A DNA stretch of 10,945 nucleotides from Candidatus Shapirobacteria bacterium (GCA_016866735.1 VGLL01000027.1:1-10945); one strand, 5' to 3'; shown: positions 1 to 6,034, counted from the stretch's first letter. Numbers and translations: made by a program. Notes: generated by a model from the letters alone, not told the origin.

Positions 1-123
1 AAAGAAAAACAGACTAAGCTGGTCGGGGCGGTTGTTTCGGGCGTGAAGAATGTTTATGTTAAAGCGTTGAAAGTGATAGAAAAAGAGAAAAAATTTGCCC
101 CGTCAGAGGTGGGCAGGCGCTAA
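1..123 (+). CDS. C-terminal end of an unidentified protein (partial)
   Basis: An open frame runs from the first base to a TAA at 121-123 and gives 40 residues, rich in lysine and valine and ending in EVGRR. The 5' end lies outside the window. I do not recognise the family. It converges with the znuB gene on the other strand, with only 15 bases between the two stop codons and no clear terminator hairpin. That it is a real gene end is inferred from the open frame and the tight convergent spacing. Confidence 0.5.
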   Translation, partial: KEKQTKLVGAVVSGVKNVYVKALKVIEKEKKFAPSEVGRR

Positions 124-138
124 ATAATAAATACTCCT

Positions 139-945
139 TTACCCAATTTTTTTCCAAACAAAAGCGAGAGCGAAAAAGAGGGCGTTAAGCATCACGATTG
201 TGGCCCCGGCGGGAAGATCCAAAATATAAGAAAGGATAATGCCCAAGAGCACGGAAAAGAGCGCGAACAAGCCGCCCAAAACAAGGGCGGTTTTGAAATT
301 TTTGGAAACTTGAAGCGCGGTAATTGCCGGCAAAATGAGAAGCGCGGAAACCAGCATAATCCCCACCACCTTCACCGAAAGCACAACGGTAATCGCGGTG
401 AGGACGGTGAGCAGAGCGTTAATGAAGTTGGTTTTGACGCCGGTAGTTTTGGCGTATTCCTCGTCAAAGGTAGCGGAAAACAAATCCCAGTAGAAAAAAG
501 CTACAACCGAGATAACGACAAAAGATAAAATCACGGACAATACTGCCTCGCTCGCGCTGATAGCCAAAATATTGCCAAAAAGATAGCCGAATAGGTCAAC
601 ATTAAAACCCTTGGACAAACTCGCCAAAATCACGCCTCCGGCAATACCCACAGCCGAAACAATGCCAATGGCCGCGTCGCCGTAAACGCGCGCTTTTTCG
701 CTGATTTTCAAAATGGCGATTGAGGCTAAAGCAACGAGCGGCACAGCGATATAAAAAGGGTAAAAGCCAAAAAACAAACCCAAGGCAATGGCGCCGAAAC
801 TGACATGGGAAAGCCCATCGCCAATTAAAGACATCTTGCGAAGCACCAAAAATATTCCCAATGTTGCGCAGGCAATCGCCACAAATGATCCGGCGATAAA
901 AGCCTTCTGAATAAATGAATATTGTAAAATTTGAATGATTTCCAT
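139..945 (-). CDS. znuB: Zinc/manganese ABC transporter permease, ZnuB type (ABC-3 family)
   Basis: Membrane permease of a metal-ion ABC importer; it passes Zn(II) or Mn(II) handed over by ZnuA, driven by ZnuC. The 268-residue protein is almost wholly hydrophobic, with about eight predicted membrane segments. Near the N-terminus it carries the family pattern LVLRKMSLIGDGLSHVSFG, typical of ABC-3 permeases. The frame is open to 990, but the start at 945 is preferred: it leaves one base after the znuC stop (947-949), whereas an upstream start would overlap znuC by 44 bases. It is the last gene of the regulator-znuA-znuC-znuB operon. No Shine-Dalgarno is visible, so translational coupling is likely. 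Whether the metal is zinc or manganese cannot be settled from the permease alone. Confidence 0.9.
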   Translation of the reverse strand: MEIIQILQYSFIQKAFIAGSFVAIACATLGIFLVLRKMSLIGDGLSHVSFGAIALGLFFGFYPFYIAVPLVALASIAILKISEKARVYGDAAIGIVSAVGIAGGVILASLSKGFNVDLFGYLFGNILAISASEAVLSVILSFVVISVVAFFYWDLFSATFDEEYAKTTGVKTNFINALLTVLTAITVVLSVKVVGIMLVSALLILPAITALQVSKNFKTALVLGGLFALFSVLLGIILSYILDLPAGATIVMLNALFFALAFVWKKIG

Positions 946-946
946 A

Positions 947-1702
947 TTAACTATGCTGATGCCAGATAATATGCCCGTCTTTCTTTTCAAAACAAGAGGC
1001 GATGTCTTTTCCTTTTGGGCAAAATTCGCTTATGTTTCCAAAGAAAACCAATTTGCGGTCAATATACAAAAGTTTATTGGCGTATTGACCAATATAGCCG
1101 GTGTCGTGAGTGATAAGGATAATGGTCGTTTTTGCTTCTTTGTTTAACTTTTCAAGGCGGGCAAAAAATTGCTCTCTTGAGTTTGGATCAAGAGCGGTTG
1201 ACGGCTCGTCTAAAATAAGAATCTCCGGCTTCGATATAAGCGCGCGGGCAAGCATCACTTTTTGTTGTTGTCCGCCGGAAACTTGGGAAATGAGTTTGCT
1301 TTTCAGATCAAATATTCCCATGTCTTTAAGCAGAGCATCAATTTCCTGCCAGTCGGCGGTAGTAATGTTTTTTGGTCGTTTTTTAGCGGATAACAAACCA
1401 AGCGACACTACCTCGCCGACGCTCGCCGGAAAAAGGGGATTGATGCTGGTATGTTTTTGCGGAAGATAGCCGATTTTTTGCCACTCGTCAAATTCTCTGC
1501 TGTCTTGCCCGAAAAGCGCGATCTTGCCTTCATGCGGAGGCAAAAGGCCAAGAATTGTTTTGGCCAGTGTCGTTTTTCCGCCGCCGTTTGGGCCAACCAG
1601 CCCCACAAAATCACCTTGTTCTATTTGGCAGGAAATATTTTGTAAAGCAATAGTTGCGCCATATCGCACAGAAAGATTTTTTATCTCAACAATCGAACTC
1701 AT
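947..1702 (-). CDS. znuC: Zinc/manganese ABC transporter ATP-binding protein, ZnuC type
   Basis: Cytoplasmic ATPase that powers the ZnuABC importer. All nucleotide-binding motifs are present in order: Walker A GPNGGGKTT at residues 37-45, Q-loop glutamine at 82 in YLPQK, signature VSGGQQQKV at 141-149, Walker B ILILDEP at 161-167, D-loop ALD, and H-loop histidine 199 in ITHD. The length of 251 residues is normal. The C-terminus HIIWHQHS is histidine-rich, which is seen in several ZnuC/AdcC proteins and may bind metal (inference). The gene starts two bases after the znuA stop and ends one base before the znuB start, so it is co-transcribed with both. Confidence 0.93.
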   Translation of the reverse strand: MSSIVEIKNLSVRYGATIALQNISCQIEQGDFVGLVGPNGGGKTTLAKTILGLLPPHEGKIALFGQDSREFDEWQKIGYLPQKHTSINPLFPASVGEVVSLGLLSAKKRPKNITTADWQEIDALLKDMGIFDLKSKLISQVSGGQQQKVMLARALISKPEILILDEPSTALDPNSREQFFARLEKLNKEAKTTIILITHDTGYIGQYANKLLYIDRKLVFFGNISEFCPKGKDIASCFEKKDGHIIWHQHS

Positions 1703-1704
1703 AA

Positions 1705-2598
1705 TTATTTATTGCAAAAAAGTCCGATTTTAAGATTGCTTAAGTTCTTTTCCATAATGGAGAGAAAAGATTCATTTTTTTCAAATTCATCTTTGGTGAG
1801 ATTGTGCGCCGGATTGAGAAGCAAGAGCCCGGCTCCGGTTTCTTTGGCAAGAGTTTGGGCAACCTTTGGGCTGACTAATTCTTCAAAAAACACATAGCCA
1901 ATTTTTTTGGTTTTGATTTGCTTGATAAGTCCGGCTAAATCCTGCGCTGAAGGTTCGGAATCAGGCGAAATGCCATAGGCTGATTCATACGCCAAACCAT
2001 ATCTTTTGCCCATATAGCTAAAAGCATAATGTCCGCCGTAAACAATGATTTTTGTTTGGCATGAGGTTAGGGCGTTTTTGTAAGAATTATCCAGTTCGGC
2101 CAGTTTGCTTTGGTATGATCTTAAGTTATTTTGATAATACTCGGCGTTTTGCGGATCAATTGCAGAAAGTGTCTTGGCAATGTTTCCTGCCATAACTTTG
2201 GCATTATCAAAATCAAGCCAGATATGCGGATCGACCCTCGTTTCAATATTGGCGCTGGCATCAACTATTTTTACTTTTTTGTCTGCGCCTTCGATAATAT
2301 CGTGCGCCCATGGTTCCATAAATTCACCGGTATAAACAAAAATATTGGCGTTGTTGATCCTTGTTATGTCGCTCGGGCGTGGTTCAAATGTGTGTGCTTC
2401 AACTCCGGGCGGGAGCAGAAGCGAAACCTCCGCTCTATCTTGCCCAATATTTTTAGCAAAATCGTAAAGCGGGAAAAGCGTGGTAACAATAGTGATTTTT
2501 TGAGAATCGGTTTTTGTTTTTGGCGCGATATTTAAAGCGGCGTAAAGCCCTAAACCAATAATGGCGATAACCCCGACTAAAAATAGTATTTTTTTCAT
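1705..2598 (-). CDS. znuA: Metal-binding substrate-binding protein of ABC importer, ZnuA type (cluster 9 SBP)
   Basis: Extracytoplasmic protein that captures Zn(II) or Mn(II) and delivers it to ZnuBC. Residues 1-22 form a hydrophobic N-terminal anchor. Cluster-9 ligand histidines are visible at H69 (GVEAHTFEPRPSD), H125 (DPHIWLD) and H190 (GGHYAF). The usual fourth acidic ligand near LNPLEGL appears here as LNPAHNL, which puts H265 at that place (inferred by alignment from memory). There is no lipobox cysteine after the hydrophobic stretch and no histidine-rich loop before H125, so it probably stays attached by an uncleaved helix. The ATG overlaps the regulator stop as ATGA, and AAAGGA lies about 7 bases upstream, the best Shine-Dalgarno in this operon. 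Confidence 0.9.
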   Translation of the reverse strand: MKKILFLVGVIAIIGLGLYAALNIAPKTKTDSQKITIVTTLFPLYDFAKNIGQDRAEVSLLLPPGVEAHTFEPRPSDITRINNANIFVYTGEFMEPWAHDIIEGADKKVKIVDASANIETRVDPHIWLDFDNAKVMAGNIAKTLSAIDPQNAEYYQNNLRSYQSKLAELDNSYKNALTSCQTKIIVYGGHYAFSYMGKRYGLAYESAYGISPDSEPSAQDLAGLIKQIKTKKIGYVFFEELVSPKVAQTLAKETGAGLLLLNPAHNLTKDEFEKNESFLSIMEKNLSNLKIGLFCNK

Positions 2599-3074
2599 AA
2601 TGTTTCCTTTAAATTATGCTTGGCATTTCTGCCTGCCTGCTCGCCTCGCTGAAGCTCCGGCGAAGCGGACCGGCAGGCAGGGCAATAGCCATAAAACTCA
2701 AGCGAATGGTTAATAATATTAAACTTGTTTTGCTTGGCGATTTGTTTTTCTTGTCTTTCCAAATGGTTTCCGATTTCAACCCTGTTGATAGAATTACAAC
2801 TTAAACAGACGAGGTGGTGATGGTGATCTTTTGGAATTTCGTAATAATTAACTCCGGCGATAGTGTTTTTAATAATGATATTGTTTTTCGTCAAAAATTG
2901 CAGTTCTCGATAGATAGTGGAACGATCCGGCTTGATTTTCCTAACTTTTAATTTTTCGACTAATTCCTGTTTTGATAAAAGGCAATGGTTTTGCGACAAA
3001 ACATCAACGATCGCTTTTTTGGTTTTGGTTAAGCGACCGCCGGAGGTTCTAATTGTTTTATGGATTGTATTCAT
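2595..3074 (-). CDS. Fur-family metal-responsive repressor, probably zinc regulator (Zur-like)
   Basis: DNA-binding repressor of the Fur superfamily, here heading a metal-uptake operon and so most likely a Zur-type sensor that represses uptake when metal is sufficient. An N-terminal winged helix is followed by a dimerisation domain with the metal-binding patch KDHHHHLVC and two CxxC motifs (CLSC, CPAC) for the structural zinc. The 159 residues (from 3074) are slightly long, because about 20 residues after CPACR come from a palindromic repeat in the gene. The start is uncertain: ATG at 3074 fits the family N-terminus, but ATG at 3092 lies 9 bases after the -10 box and would suit the leaderless style of the neighbouring genes. 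The TGA stop overlaps the znuA start. Zinc rather than iron or manganese is inferred from context. Confidence 0.88.
   Translation of the reverse strand: MNTIHKTIRTSGGRLTKTKKAIVDVLSQNHCLLSKQELVEKLKVRKIKPDRSTIYRELQFLTKNNIIIKNTIAGVNYYEIPKDHHHHLVCLSCNSINRVEIGNHLERQEKQIAKQNKFNIINHSLEFYGYCPACRSASPELQRGEQAGRNAKHNLKETL
2629..2682. repeat. REP-like GC-rich palindrome inside the 3' end of the Fur-family gene
   Basis: The arms CTGCCTGCCTGC (2629-2640) and GGCAGGCAGGG (2672-2682) are inverted copies around a GC-rich centre with a GAAGC direct repeat (2651-2655, 2661-2665). It looks like an interspersed palindrome and is much richer in GC than the surrounding gene. Read on the minus strand it stays in frame and encodes the CPACR motif of the regulator plus a tail of about 14 residues. 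Similar GC-rich palindromes occur in Patescibacteria genomes as I recall them; copy number in this genome is unknown. Confidence 0.6.
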
Positions 3075-3082
3075 AATTATTA

Positions 3083-3098
3083 TTGCACCCATGTTGCA
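3083..3098 (-). promoter_or_regulatory. Possible repressor operator: two direct TGCAA repeats at the operon start
   Basis: On the minus strand TGCAA occurs twice, 11 bases apart (3094-3098 and 3083-3087), about one helical turn. The pair covers the predicted transcription start and leader just downstream of the -10 box. This is a natural position for autorepression by the Fur-family protein, but the layout is a direct rather than inverted repeat, unlike usual Fur/Zur boxes. The assignment is an inference. Confidence 0.3.
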
Positions 3099-3101
3099 TT
3101 T

Positions 3102-3130
3102 AGTATAGTCCACTAGTTTGAGCAAGTCAA
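3102..3130 (-). promoter_or_regulatory. Sigma-70-type promoter of the regulator-znuACB operon
   Basis: On the minus strand a -35 box TTGACT (3125-3130) is separated by exactly 17 bases from a -10 box TATACT (3102-3107). Transcription would start near 3094-3096, about 20 bases before the ATG at 3074 or almost on the ATG at 3092. It is the only good promoter ahead of the four-gene operon. Confidence 0.68.
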
Positions 3131-3188
3131 GCGAACATGGTATATTAAATCTAATCGAAGCGGTGCGCCAAGCGCATTATTAAAAACC

Positions 3189-3362
3189 ATGGCCAAAATT
3201 GAAGAAATCATACAATCAGGCCCGCTGGCAAGGTAGGAATTAAGCCGGCTGGAGGCGATCGGGGCAAATTATTCCTGGAAGGAAGCAGCGGCGGGTGCGA
3301 TATCAGAAAGTATTTATTTCCCTATTTCGGCGTATATCCTGCATTGGTTAATTAAGGCGTAA
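3189..3362 (+). pseudogene. Short reading frame interrupted by one TAG (possible broken small gene)
   Basis: From ATG at 3189 a frame encodes 15 residues, meets TAG at 3234-3236, then continues for 41 residues to TAA at 3360-3362. The second half has a plausible protein composition (NYSWKEAAAGAISES and then a hydrophobic end). A TATTAA box at 3178-3183 lies 5 bases before the ATG, as for the intact genes nearby. I recognise no family. It may be a small gene killed by a nonsense mutation or a chance frame. The rest of the spacer between the zinc operon and the next gene shows only the two promoters. Confidence 0.25.
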
Positions 3363-3384
3363 AAAGAATTTAGCGCCAAAGCTA

Positions 3385-3414
3385 TTGACAGGGAAAAGTT
3401 AAGAGCGGTATAAT
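3385..3414 (+). promoter_or_regulatory. Consensus sigma-70-type promoter
   Basis: A perfect -35 TTGACA (3385-3390) and a perfect -10 TATAAT (3409-3414) are spaced by 18 bases. The expected transcription start, about 3420-3422, leaves only some 5-7 bases before the ATG at 3427, too short for a Shine-Dalgarno. Confidence 0.72.
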
Positions 3415-3426
3415 TAAAATTGTCGT

Positions 3427-3843
3427 ATGAAGAAAATATTTTTGGTGGGGTTGGCGGCGGGCGTTGCCATGGTGGCTGTCAACATGGCGCTTAACCCTAT
3501 TTTTGCCGCTATCTTTCCGGATTTGCAGAAATCCTATATGAACCCAATTTTCCGGCCATGGAATGACCCCATCATGATGCTTTTCTTTCTTTATCCGATT
3601 GCGCTTGGTCTGGGCCTGTCCTTTGTCTGGGATAAAACAAAGAAGTTATTCTCAAAAAGCGCCTGCCAAAACGGGGTTTACTTTGGTCTGATTTACTTTT
3701 GCGTCAGCGGCATTCCGGCATTTTTAATCAATTTCTCCAGCTTCAATTTGCCCCTTATAATGATTTTAACCTGGACGATAATGGGACTTATTGACGGCCT
3801 GGTCGCCGGCTGCGTCTTGGCCAAATTAAATAAGGCAAAATAG
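3427..3843 (+). CDS. Small four-helix membrane protein of unknown function
   Basis: A 138-residue protein with four hydrophobic segments, at about residues 4-24, 49-67, 83-102 and 108-131, joined by short loops. The loop between the first two contains MNPIFRPWNDP, and a lysine-rich stretch (DKTKKLFSKS) follows the second, probably on the cytoplasmic side. I do not recognise the family and see no catalytic motif. It is a single-gene unit: a consensus promoter lies directly upstream and a strong terminator starts 4 bases after the TAG stop. The start is well fixed, because the first base of the ATG lies only a few bases after the predicted transcription start. Confidence 0.8.
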   Translation: MKKIFLVGLAAGVAMVAVNMALNPIFAAIFPDLQKSYMNPIFRPWNDPIMMLFFLYPIALGLGLSFVWDKTKKLFSKSACQNGVYFGLIYFCVSGIPAFLINFSSFNLPLIMILTWTIMGLIDGLVAGCVLAKLNKAK

Positions 3844-3846
3844 TAG

Positions 3847-3881
3847 CCTCAAAAGGAGACTCCTTTTGAGGATAAATTTTT
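3847..3881 (+). terminator. Rho-independent terminator
   Basis: CCTCAAAAGGA (3847-3857) pairs perfectly with TCCTTTTGAGG (3861-3871) around a 3-base loop, followed by ATAAATTTTT. It closes the membrane-protein gene ending at 3843. Confidence 0.85.
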
Positions 3882-3925
3882 ATCTCCTGTTGTAGTTTTG
3901 AGATTAACGCGATACGATTGAATAT

Positions 3926-3942
3926 AACAGCTTTAAGCTGTT
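3926..3942. repeat. Perfect 17-base palindrome
   Basis: AACAGCTT (3926-3933) and AAGCTGTT (3935-3942) are perfect inverted copies around a single T. It lies in the spacer before the next gene, about 60 bases upstream of its -10 box. It could be a protein-binding site or a weak hairpin; no partner is evident. Confidence 0.4.
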
Positions 3943-4014
3943 TATTCGAAACATACTTCGCATAAACACTAGTTATATGCCATGTTACTCAGTTTTTGCT
4001 ATTATAATTGAAAA

Positions 4015-4296
4015 ATGAGACTGATTGAGGGGGGTCCAGCGGCGCCGGTGGAGCCAGATCAAGTTTTAGGCCCGGAGGAACTTGATGGTTTGTATCTTGA
4101 TGAGGTTCTATGGGGTTGTCCTGGCTACGAACCTTCAGGAAAGCTTGATGAGTCAAACTGGCCGCCCCGAAAGAGAGATGTAATTTCAAGAGCGGTTGGG
4201 ACAATACATGAAGTAGTTGCAGATGTTTGTTTTCGAATTCAACACCCACATGCTTATAGAGCATTTAGAGATTTAGAAAGACAGAAAGGTAGGTAG
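4015..4296 (+). CDS. Hypothetical protein, 93 residues
   Basis: The frame starts at ATG 4015 and ends with TAG at 4294-4296. The acidic, proline-rich first half (EGGPAAPVEPDQVLGPEELDG) leads to a basic stretch (PPRKRD) and a probably helical C-terminal part ending FRDLERQKGR. No membrane segment, signal peptide or known motif is seen, and I do not recognise it. A TATAAT box at 4003-4008 ends exactly 6 bases before the ATG, so the transcript would start on the start codon; the -35 region is poor. An antisense frame covers the same bases but has no such promoter. That it is a real gene rests on the promoter position and the local pattern. Confidence 0.5.
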   Translation: MRLIEGGPAAPVEPDQVLGPEELDGLYLDEVLWGCPGYEPSGKLDESNWPPRKRDVISRAVGTIHEVVADVCFRIQHPHAYRAFRDLERQKGR

Positions 4297-4314
4297 ACGC
4301 AAAAAGCTTGCGTC
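4296..4314 (+). terminator. Hairpin directly after the 93-residue gene, possible terminator
   Basis: GACGCAA (4296-4302) pairs with TTGCGTC (4308-4314), overlapping the last base of the TAG stop. It lacks a good T-run. A second weak stem (CAGATT/AATCTG, about 4342-4360) is followed by a T-rich stretch and may be the real stop. Confidence 0.35.
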
Positions 4315-4386
4315 ATACATCGCCTAACACGGGCTATGCGGCAGATTGATAAGAAATCTGGCTGATTTTTCTTTCTCCCCTTTTTG

Positions 4387-4395
4387 TGCTAAAAT
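4387..4395 (+). promoter_or_regulatory. Extended -10 promoter of the MNT gene
   Basis: TGC directly precedes TAAAAT (4390-4395), forming an extended -10 element. It ends 6 bases before the ATG at 4402, so transcription should begin at or next to the start codon. No convincing -35 box is seen, as is usual for extended -10 promoters. Confidence 0.5.
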
Positions 4396-4401
4396 TCAAG
4401 T

Positions 4402-4695
4402 ATGACCATCCAAGATATTAGCACAAAAATCATTCCTGTCTTAAAATCCCAAGGAGTGCTGAAGGCGGCTCTCTTTGGCTCTGTTGTTAGAGGCGAAGCG
4501 AAAAAAGGAAGCGACCTTGACTTATTGGTTGATCTTACTGACGATAAGAGCTTACTTGATCTGGTAGGTCTCAAGCTTGAGCTGGAGGATGTTTTGAAAA
4601 CAAGAGTTGATGTGTTAACCTACGATGCAATTCACCCGCTCCTTAAAAATATTATTCTAAACGAGCAAAAAATAATCTATGAAAAAAGATCCTAA
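4402..4695 (+). CDS. mntA: MNT-type nucleotidyltransferase, antitoxin of a MNT/HEPN module
   Basis: A minimal nucleotidyltransferase of the MntA/DUF4111-like class. In known MNT/HEPN systems it neutralises the HEPN RNase by AMP-modifying it. The 97-residue protein has the catalytic signature GSVVRGEAKKGSDLDLLV, with G26-S27, D38 and D40, and a third acidic residue D70 in RVDVLTY, so the active site looks complete. Its 3' end overlaps by 17 bases the start of a HEPN remnant (4679), the usual order of these modules, but that toxin has lost most of its body. The antitoxin therefore seems orphaned. The start at 4402 is fixed by the -10 box 6 bases upstream. The symbol names the family, not a proven orthologue. 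Confidence 0.82.
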   Translation: MTIQDISTKIIPVLKSQGVLKAALFGSVVRGEAKKGSDLDLLVDLTDDKSLLDLVGLKLELEDVLKTRVDVLTYDAIHPLLKNIILNEQKIIYEKRS

Positions 4696-4799
4696 AATTT
4701 TTCTTCACCATATTTTAAAAAGCATAGAGGAAGATAGCTAAAAATAATATTTCAGAGTTGAAGAAAGAAATCACAAAAATTCTAGGAAAAATCAGTTAA
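4679..4799 (+). pseudogene. Internally deleted HEPN toxin remnant (HepT/DUF86-like)
   Basis: HepT proteins are HEPN-fold RNases of about 110-140 residues that pair with MNT antitoxins. Here an ATG at 4679, overlapping the MNT gene, encodes only 20 residues (MKKDPKIFLHHILKSIEEDS), which match a HepT N-terminus, then TAA at 4739-4741. In another frame, bases of about 4731-4799 encode NNISELKKEITKILGKIS, which resembles a HepT C-terminal end (the usual LPELKKQIEKIL-like tail), and stop at 4797-4799. The two ends are almost contiguous, so roughly 70-100 residues, including the RxxxxH catalytic motif, are missing. The toxin must be inactive. Family assignment of the two short pieces is by memory and position. 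Confidence 0.6.
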
Positions 4800-4866
4800 C
4801 TTCGCATATACCGAAACGTTAGCTGAAATAAATCTCAAAACAGTCGGCAATTTTTATTCTTTAATT

Positions 4867-5160
4867 ATGGAAAAAATAGACGGGCCAAATCGACAAAGTG
4901 GAAGCTGGCTGCCCGGAGTTACCAGATGTAATAATAGGGTTATGCCTTGCGGTAATCCTCGATGCGCAGATGAAGCAATGCGAGCCGCCCAAATAGAGGC
5001 AGGCGCGGGGGGAGAGACTTGTCAATCAGCCTACGCTATGTCGCATGCTCTGAAAATTGCCGCACAATGCGCAGGAGATTGCCCCCTTGGAGATGAAGAA
5101 CGCCCTAGGCATGAAGCATTAAAAGTGCTTAAGACTAGACACGCAAAAGGGACAAGGTAA
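4867..5160 (+). CDS. Hypothetical cysteine-rich protein, 97 residues
   Basis: The protein has six cysteines at residues 21, 28, 33, 52, 68 and 72, arranged as C-x6-C-x4-C and later C-x3-C, in an alanine-rich, soluble context. It has no signal peptide or membrane segment. The cysteines could bind a metal or form disulphides, but I know no matching family. A TATTCT box at 4855-4860 ends 6 bases before the ATG, the same spacing as for the two preceding genes, which supports this start and suggests a leaderless transcript. It stands alone after the broken HEPN toxin. Its GC content is higher than that of the bases before it. Confidence 0.45.
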   Translation: MEKIDGPNRQSGSWLPGVTRCNNRVMPCGNPRCADEAMRAAQIEAGAGGETCQSAYAMSHALKIAAQCAGDCPLGDEERPRHEALKVLKTRHAKGTR

Positions 5161-5175
5161 AGAAGAATTTGCCGC

Positions 5176-5203
5176 TTGCATTTTGGTTCCCCGCCCTTAT
5201 AAA
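5176..5203 (+). promoter_or_regulatory. Promoter of the two-helix membrane protein gene
   Basis: TTGCAT (5176-5181) and TATAAA (5198-5203) are spaced by 16 bases. Transcription would start near 5210-5211, 2-3 bases before the ATG at 5213. This decides the start codon in favour of 5213 over the in-frame ATG at 5183, which lies upstream of the -10 box. Confidence 0.58.
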
Positions 5204-5212
5204 ATTGTTCTA

Positions 5213-5746
5213 ATGGCGGTGAAGGAAGAAGAACCACTCGAAGTTTTACCGGTGAGGGAAGTAAAGACTCTCCTTTCCTGGAAGGCGCCGGCTAGACCGT
5301 TCAAAAAACGCAACCGGGAATTCTGGACCACCGTCTTAACGATTGTTATTTTAATCTCCCTGATTCTCCTTTTCGTTAAAGAGTGGTTTTTAATCGCGAC
5401 GATTATTGCCCTGACCTTTGTCTATTATGTCCTCTCGACGGTTCCCCCGGACGATCTTGAGTACACCATTACTAGCCGAGGAATAAGATTTGCTGAAGCA
5501 GAATACCCCTGGGAAGTTCTTTTCCGCTTCTGGTTTTCTAAAAAATGGGAACAAGAGCTTCTCAACTTCGAGTTTCAAAATGGCTACAGATTGACTTGGG
5601 TTTTGGGCAGCCAAGACAAGGCGGAAGTCCAGGAAGTTTTAGAAAAGTTTTTGCCGCTCGAGGAGGCGCGGCCTACTTTTTTTGATCGCGCCTCTGATTG
5701 GATTGCCAAAAAATTTCCCCTAGAATCGCTAGAAAAATCCCAATAA
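5213..5746 (+). CDS. Membrane protein with two helices and a cytoplasmic C-terminal domain, unknown function
   Basis: The 177-residue protein has a proline- and charge-rich N-terminal tail (1-36), a helical hairpin in the membrane (about 38-55 and 58-75), then a soluble domain that begins LEYTITSRGIRF and continues with alternating hydrophobic and polar stretches (YPWEVLFRFWF, LLNFEFQNGYRLTWVL). Such a YxITxxGI strand pattern after a membrane hairpin is reminiscent of PH-like membrane-attached domains; this is only a resemblance. A charged helical tail ends it. It is a single gene with its own promoter. A tRNA gene starts 46 bases after the stop, and no hairpin terminator is visible between them. 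Confidence 0.75.
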   Translation: MAVKEEEPLEVLPVREVKTLLSWKAPARPFKKRNREFWTTVLTIVILISLILLFVKEWFLIATIIALTFVYYVLSTVPPDDLEYTITSRGIRFAEAEYPWEVLFRFWFSKKWEQELLNFEFQNGYRLTWVLGSQDKAEVQEVLEKFLPLEEARPTFFDRASDWIAKKFPLESLEKSQ

Positions 5747-5792
5747 GGTTTTTTTCACTCAAATTTGGTAAAATATGGTGGGTCTTTTTGTC

Positions 5793-5865
5793 GTGCCTGT
5801 AGCTTAATGGACAGAGCATTGGGTTGCGGACCCAAAGGTTGCGAGTTCGACTCTCGCCGGGCACA
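5793..5865 (+). tRNA. tRNA-Arg (anticodon GCG)
   Basis: A full cloverleaf folds: acceptor GTGCCTG/CGGGCAC, D stem GCTT/GAGC, anticodon stem TTGGG/CCCAA with loop TTGCGGA (anticodon GCG, codon CGC), T stem GCGAG/CTCGC with loop TTCGACT, discriminator A. CCA is not encoded. The anticodon starts with G rather than the A (inosine) found in most bacteria for CGN codons. A TAAAAT box lies at 5769-5774. Confidence 0.9.
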
Positions 5866-5872
5866 CCCATTC

Positions 5873-5915
5873 ACCCTCCGATTCGGAGGGTTCAGGGTAA
5901 ACTGGCTTACCCTGA
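5873..5915 (+). terminator. Two tandem hairpins between tRNA genes
   Basis: The first stem is ACCCTCCG (5873-5880) with CGGAGGGT (5884-5891) and a 3-base loop. The second, starting one base later, is TCAGGGTAA (5892-5900) with TTACCCTGA (5907-5915) and a 6-base loop. Neither has a T-run, so they may act in tRNA processing or as a weak terminator rather than a classic one. Confidence 0.5.
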
Positions 5916-5932
5916 GGAGTAATGCGACGAAG

Positions 5933-6020
5933 GGAGGAGTGCAGGAGTTGGTTTATCTGGCCGCTCTCGAAAAGCGTGCTTCCCGAAAGGGGAACGTGAG
6001 TTCGAATCTCACCTCCTCCG
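5933..6020 (+). tRNA. tRNA-Ser (anticodon CGA)
   Basis: A class II tRNA: acceptor GGAGGAG (5933-5939) with CTCCTCC (6013-6019), anticodon loop CTCGAAA (anticodon CGA, codon UCG), long variable arm TTCCC-GAAA-GGGGAA, T arm GTGAG-TTCGAAT-CTCAC, discriminator G as expected for serine. The base pair 27-43 of the anticodon stem seems mismatched (C against T). CCA is not encoded. Confidence 0.88.
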
Positions 6021-6034
6021 CCCCTCACATTCGT

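Noticed and set aside
4318..4340. GCCTAAC followed by GGGCTATGCGGC, resembling one end of an integron attC site, near a row of small single genes
   Set aside because: No matching GTTRRRY box follows at the distance of an attC site (the GTTAGCT at 4818 is too far and imperfect), and no integrase is present.
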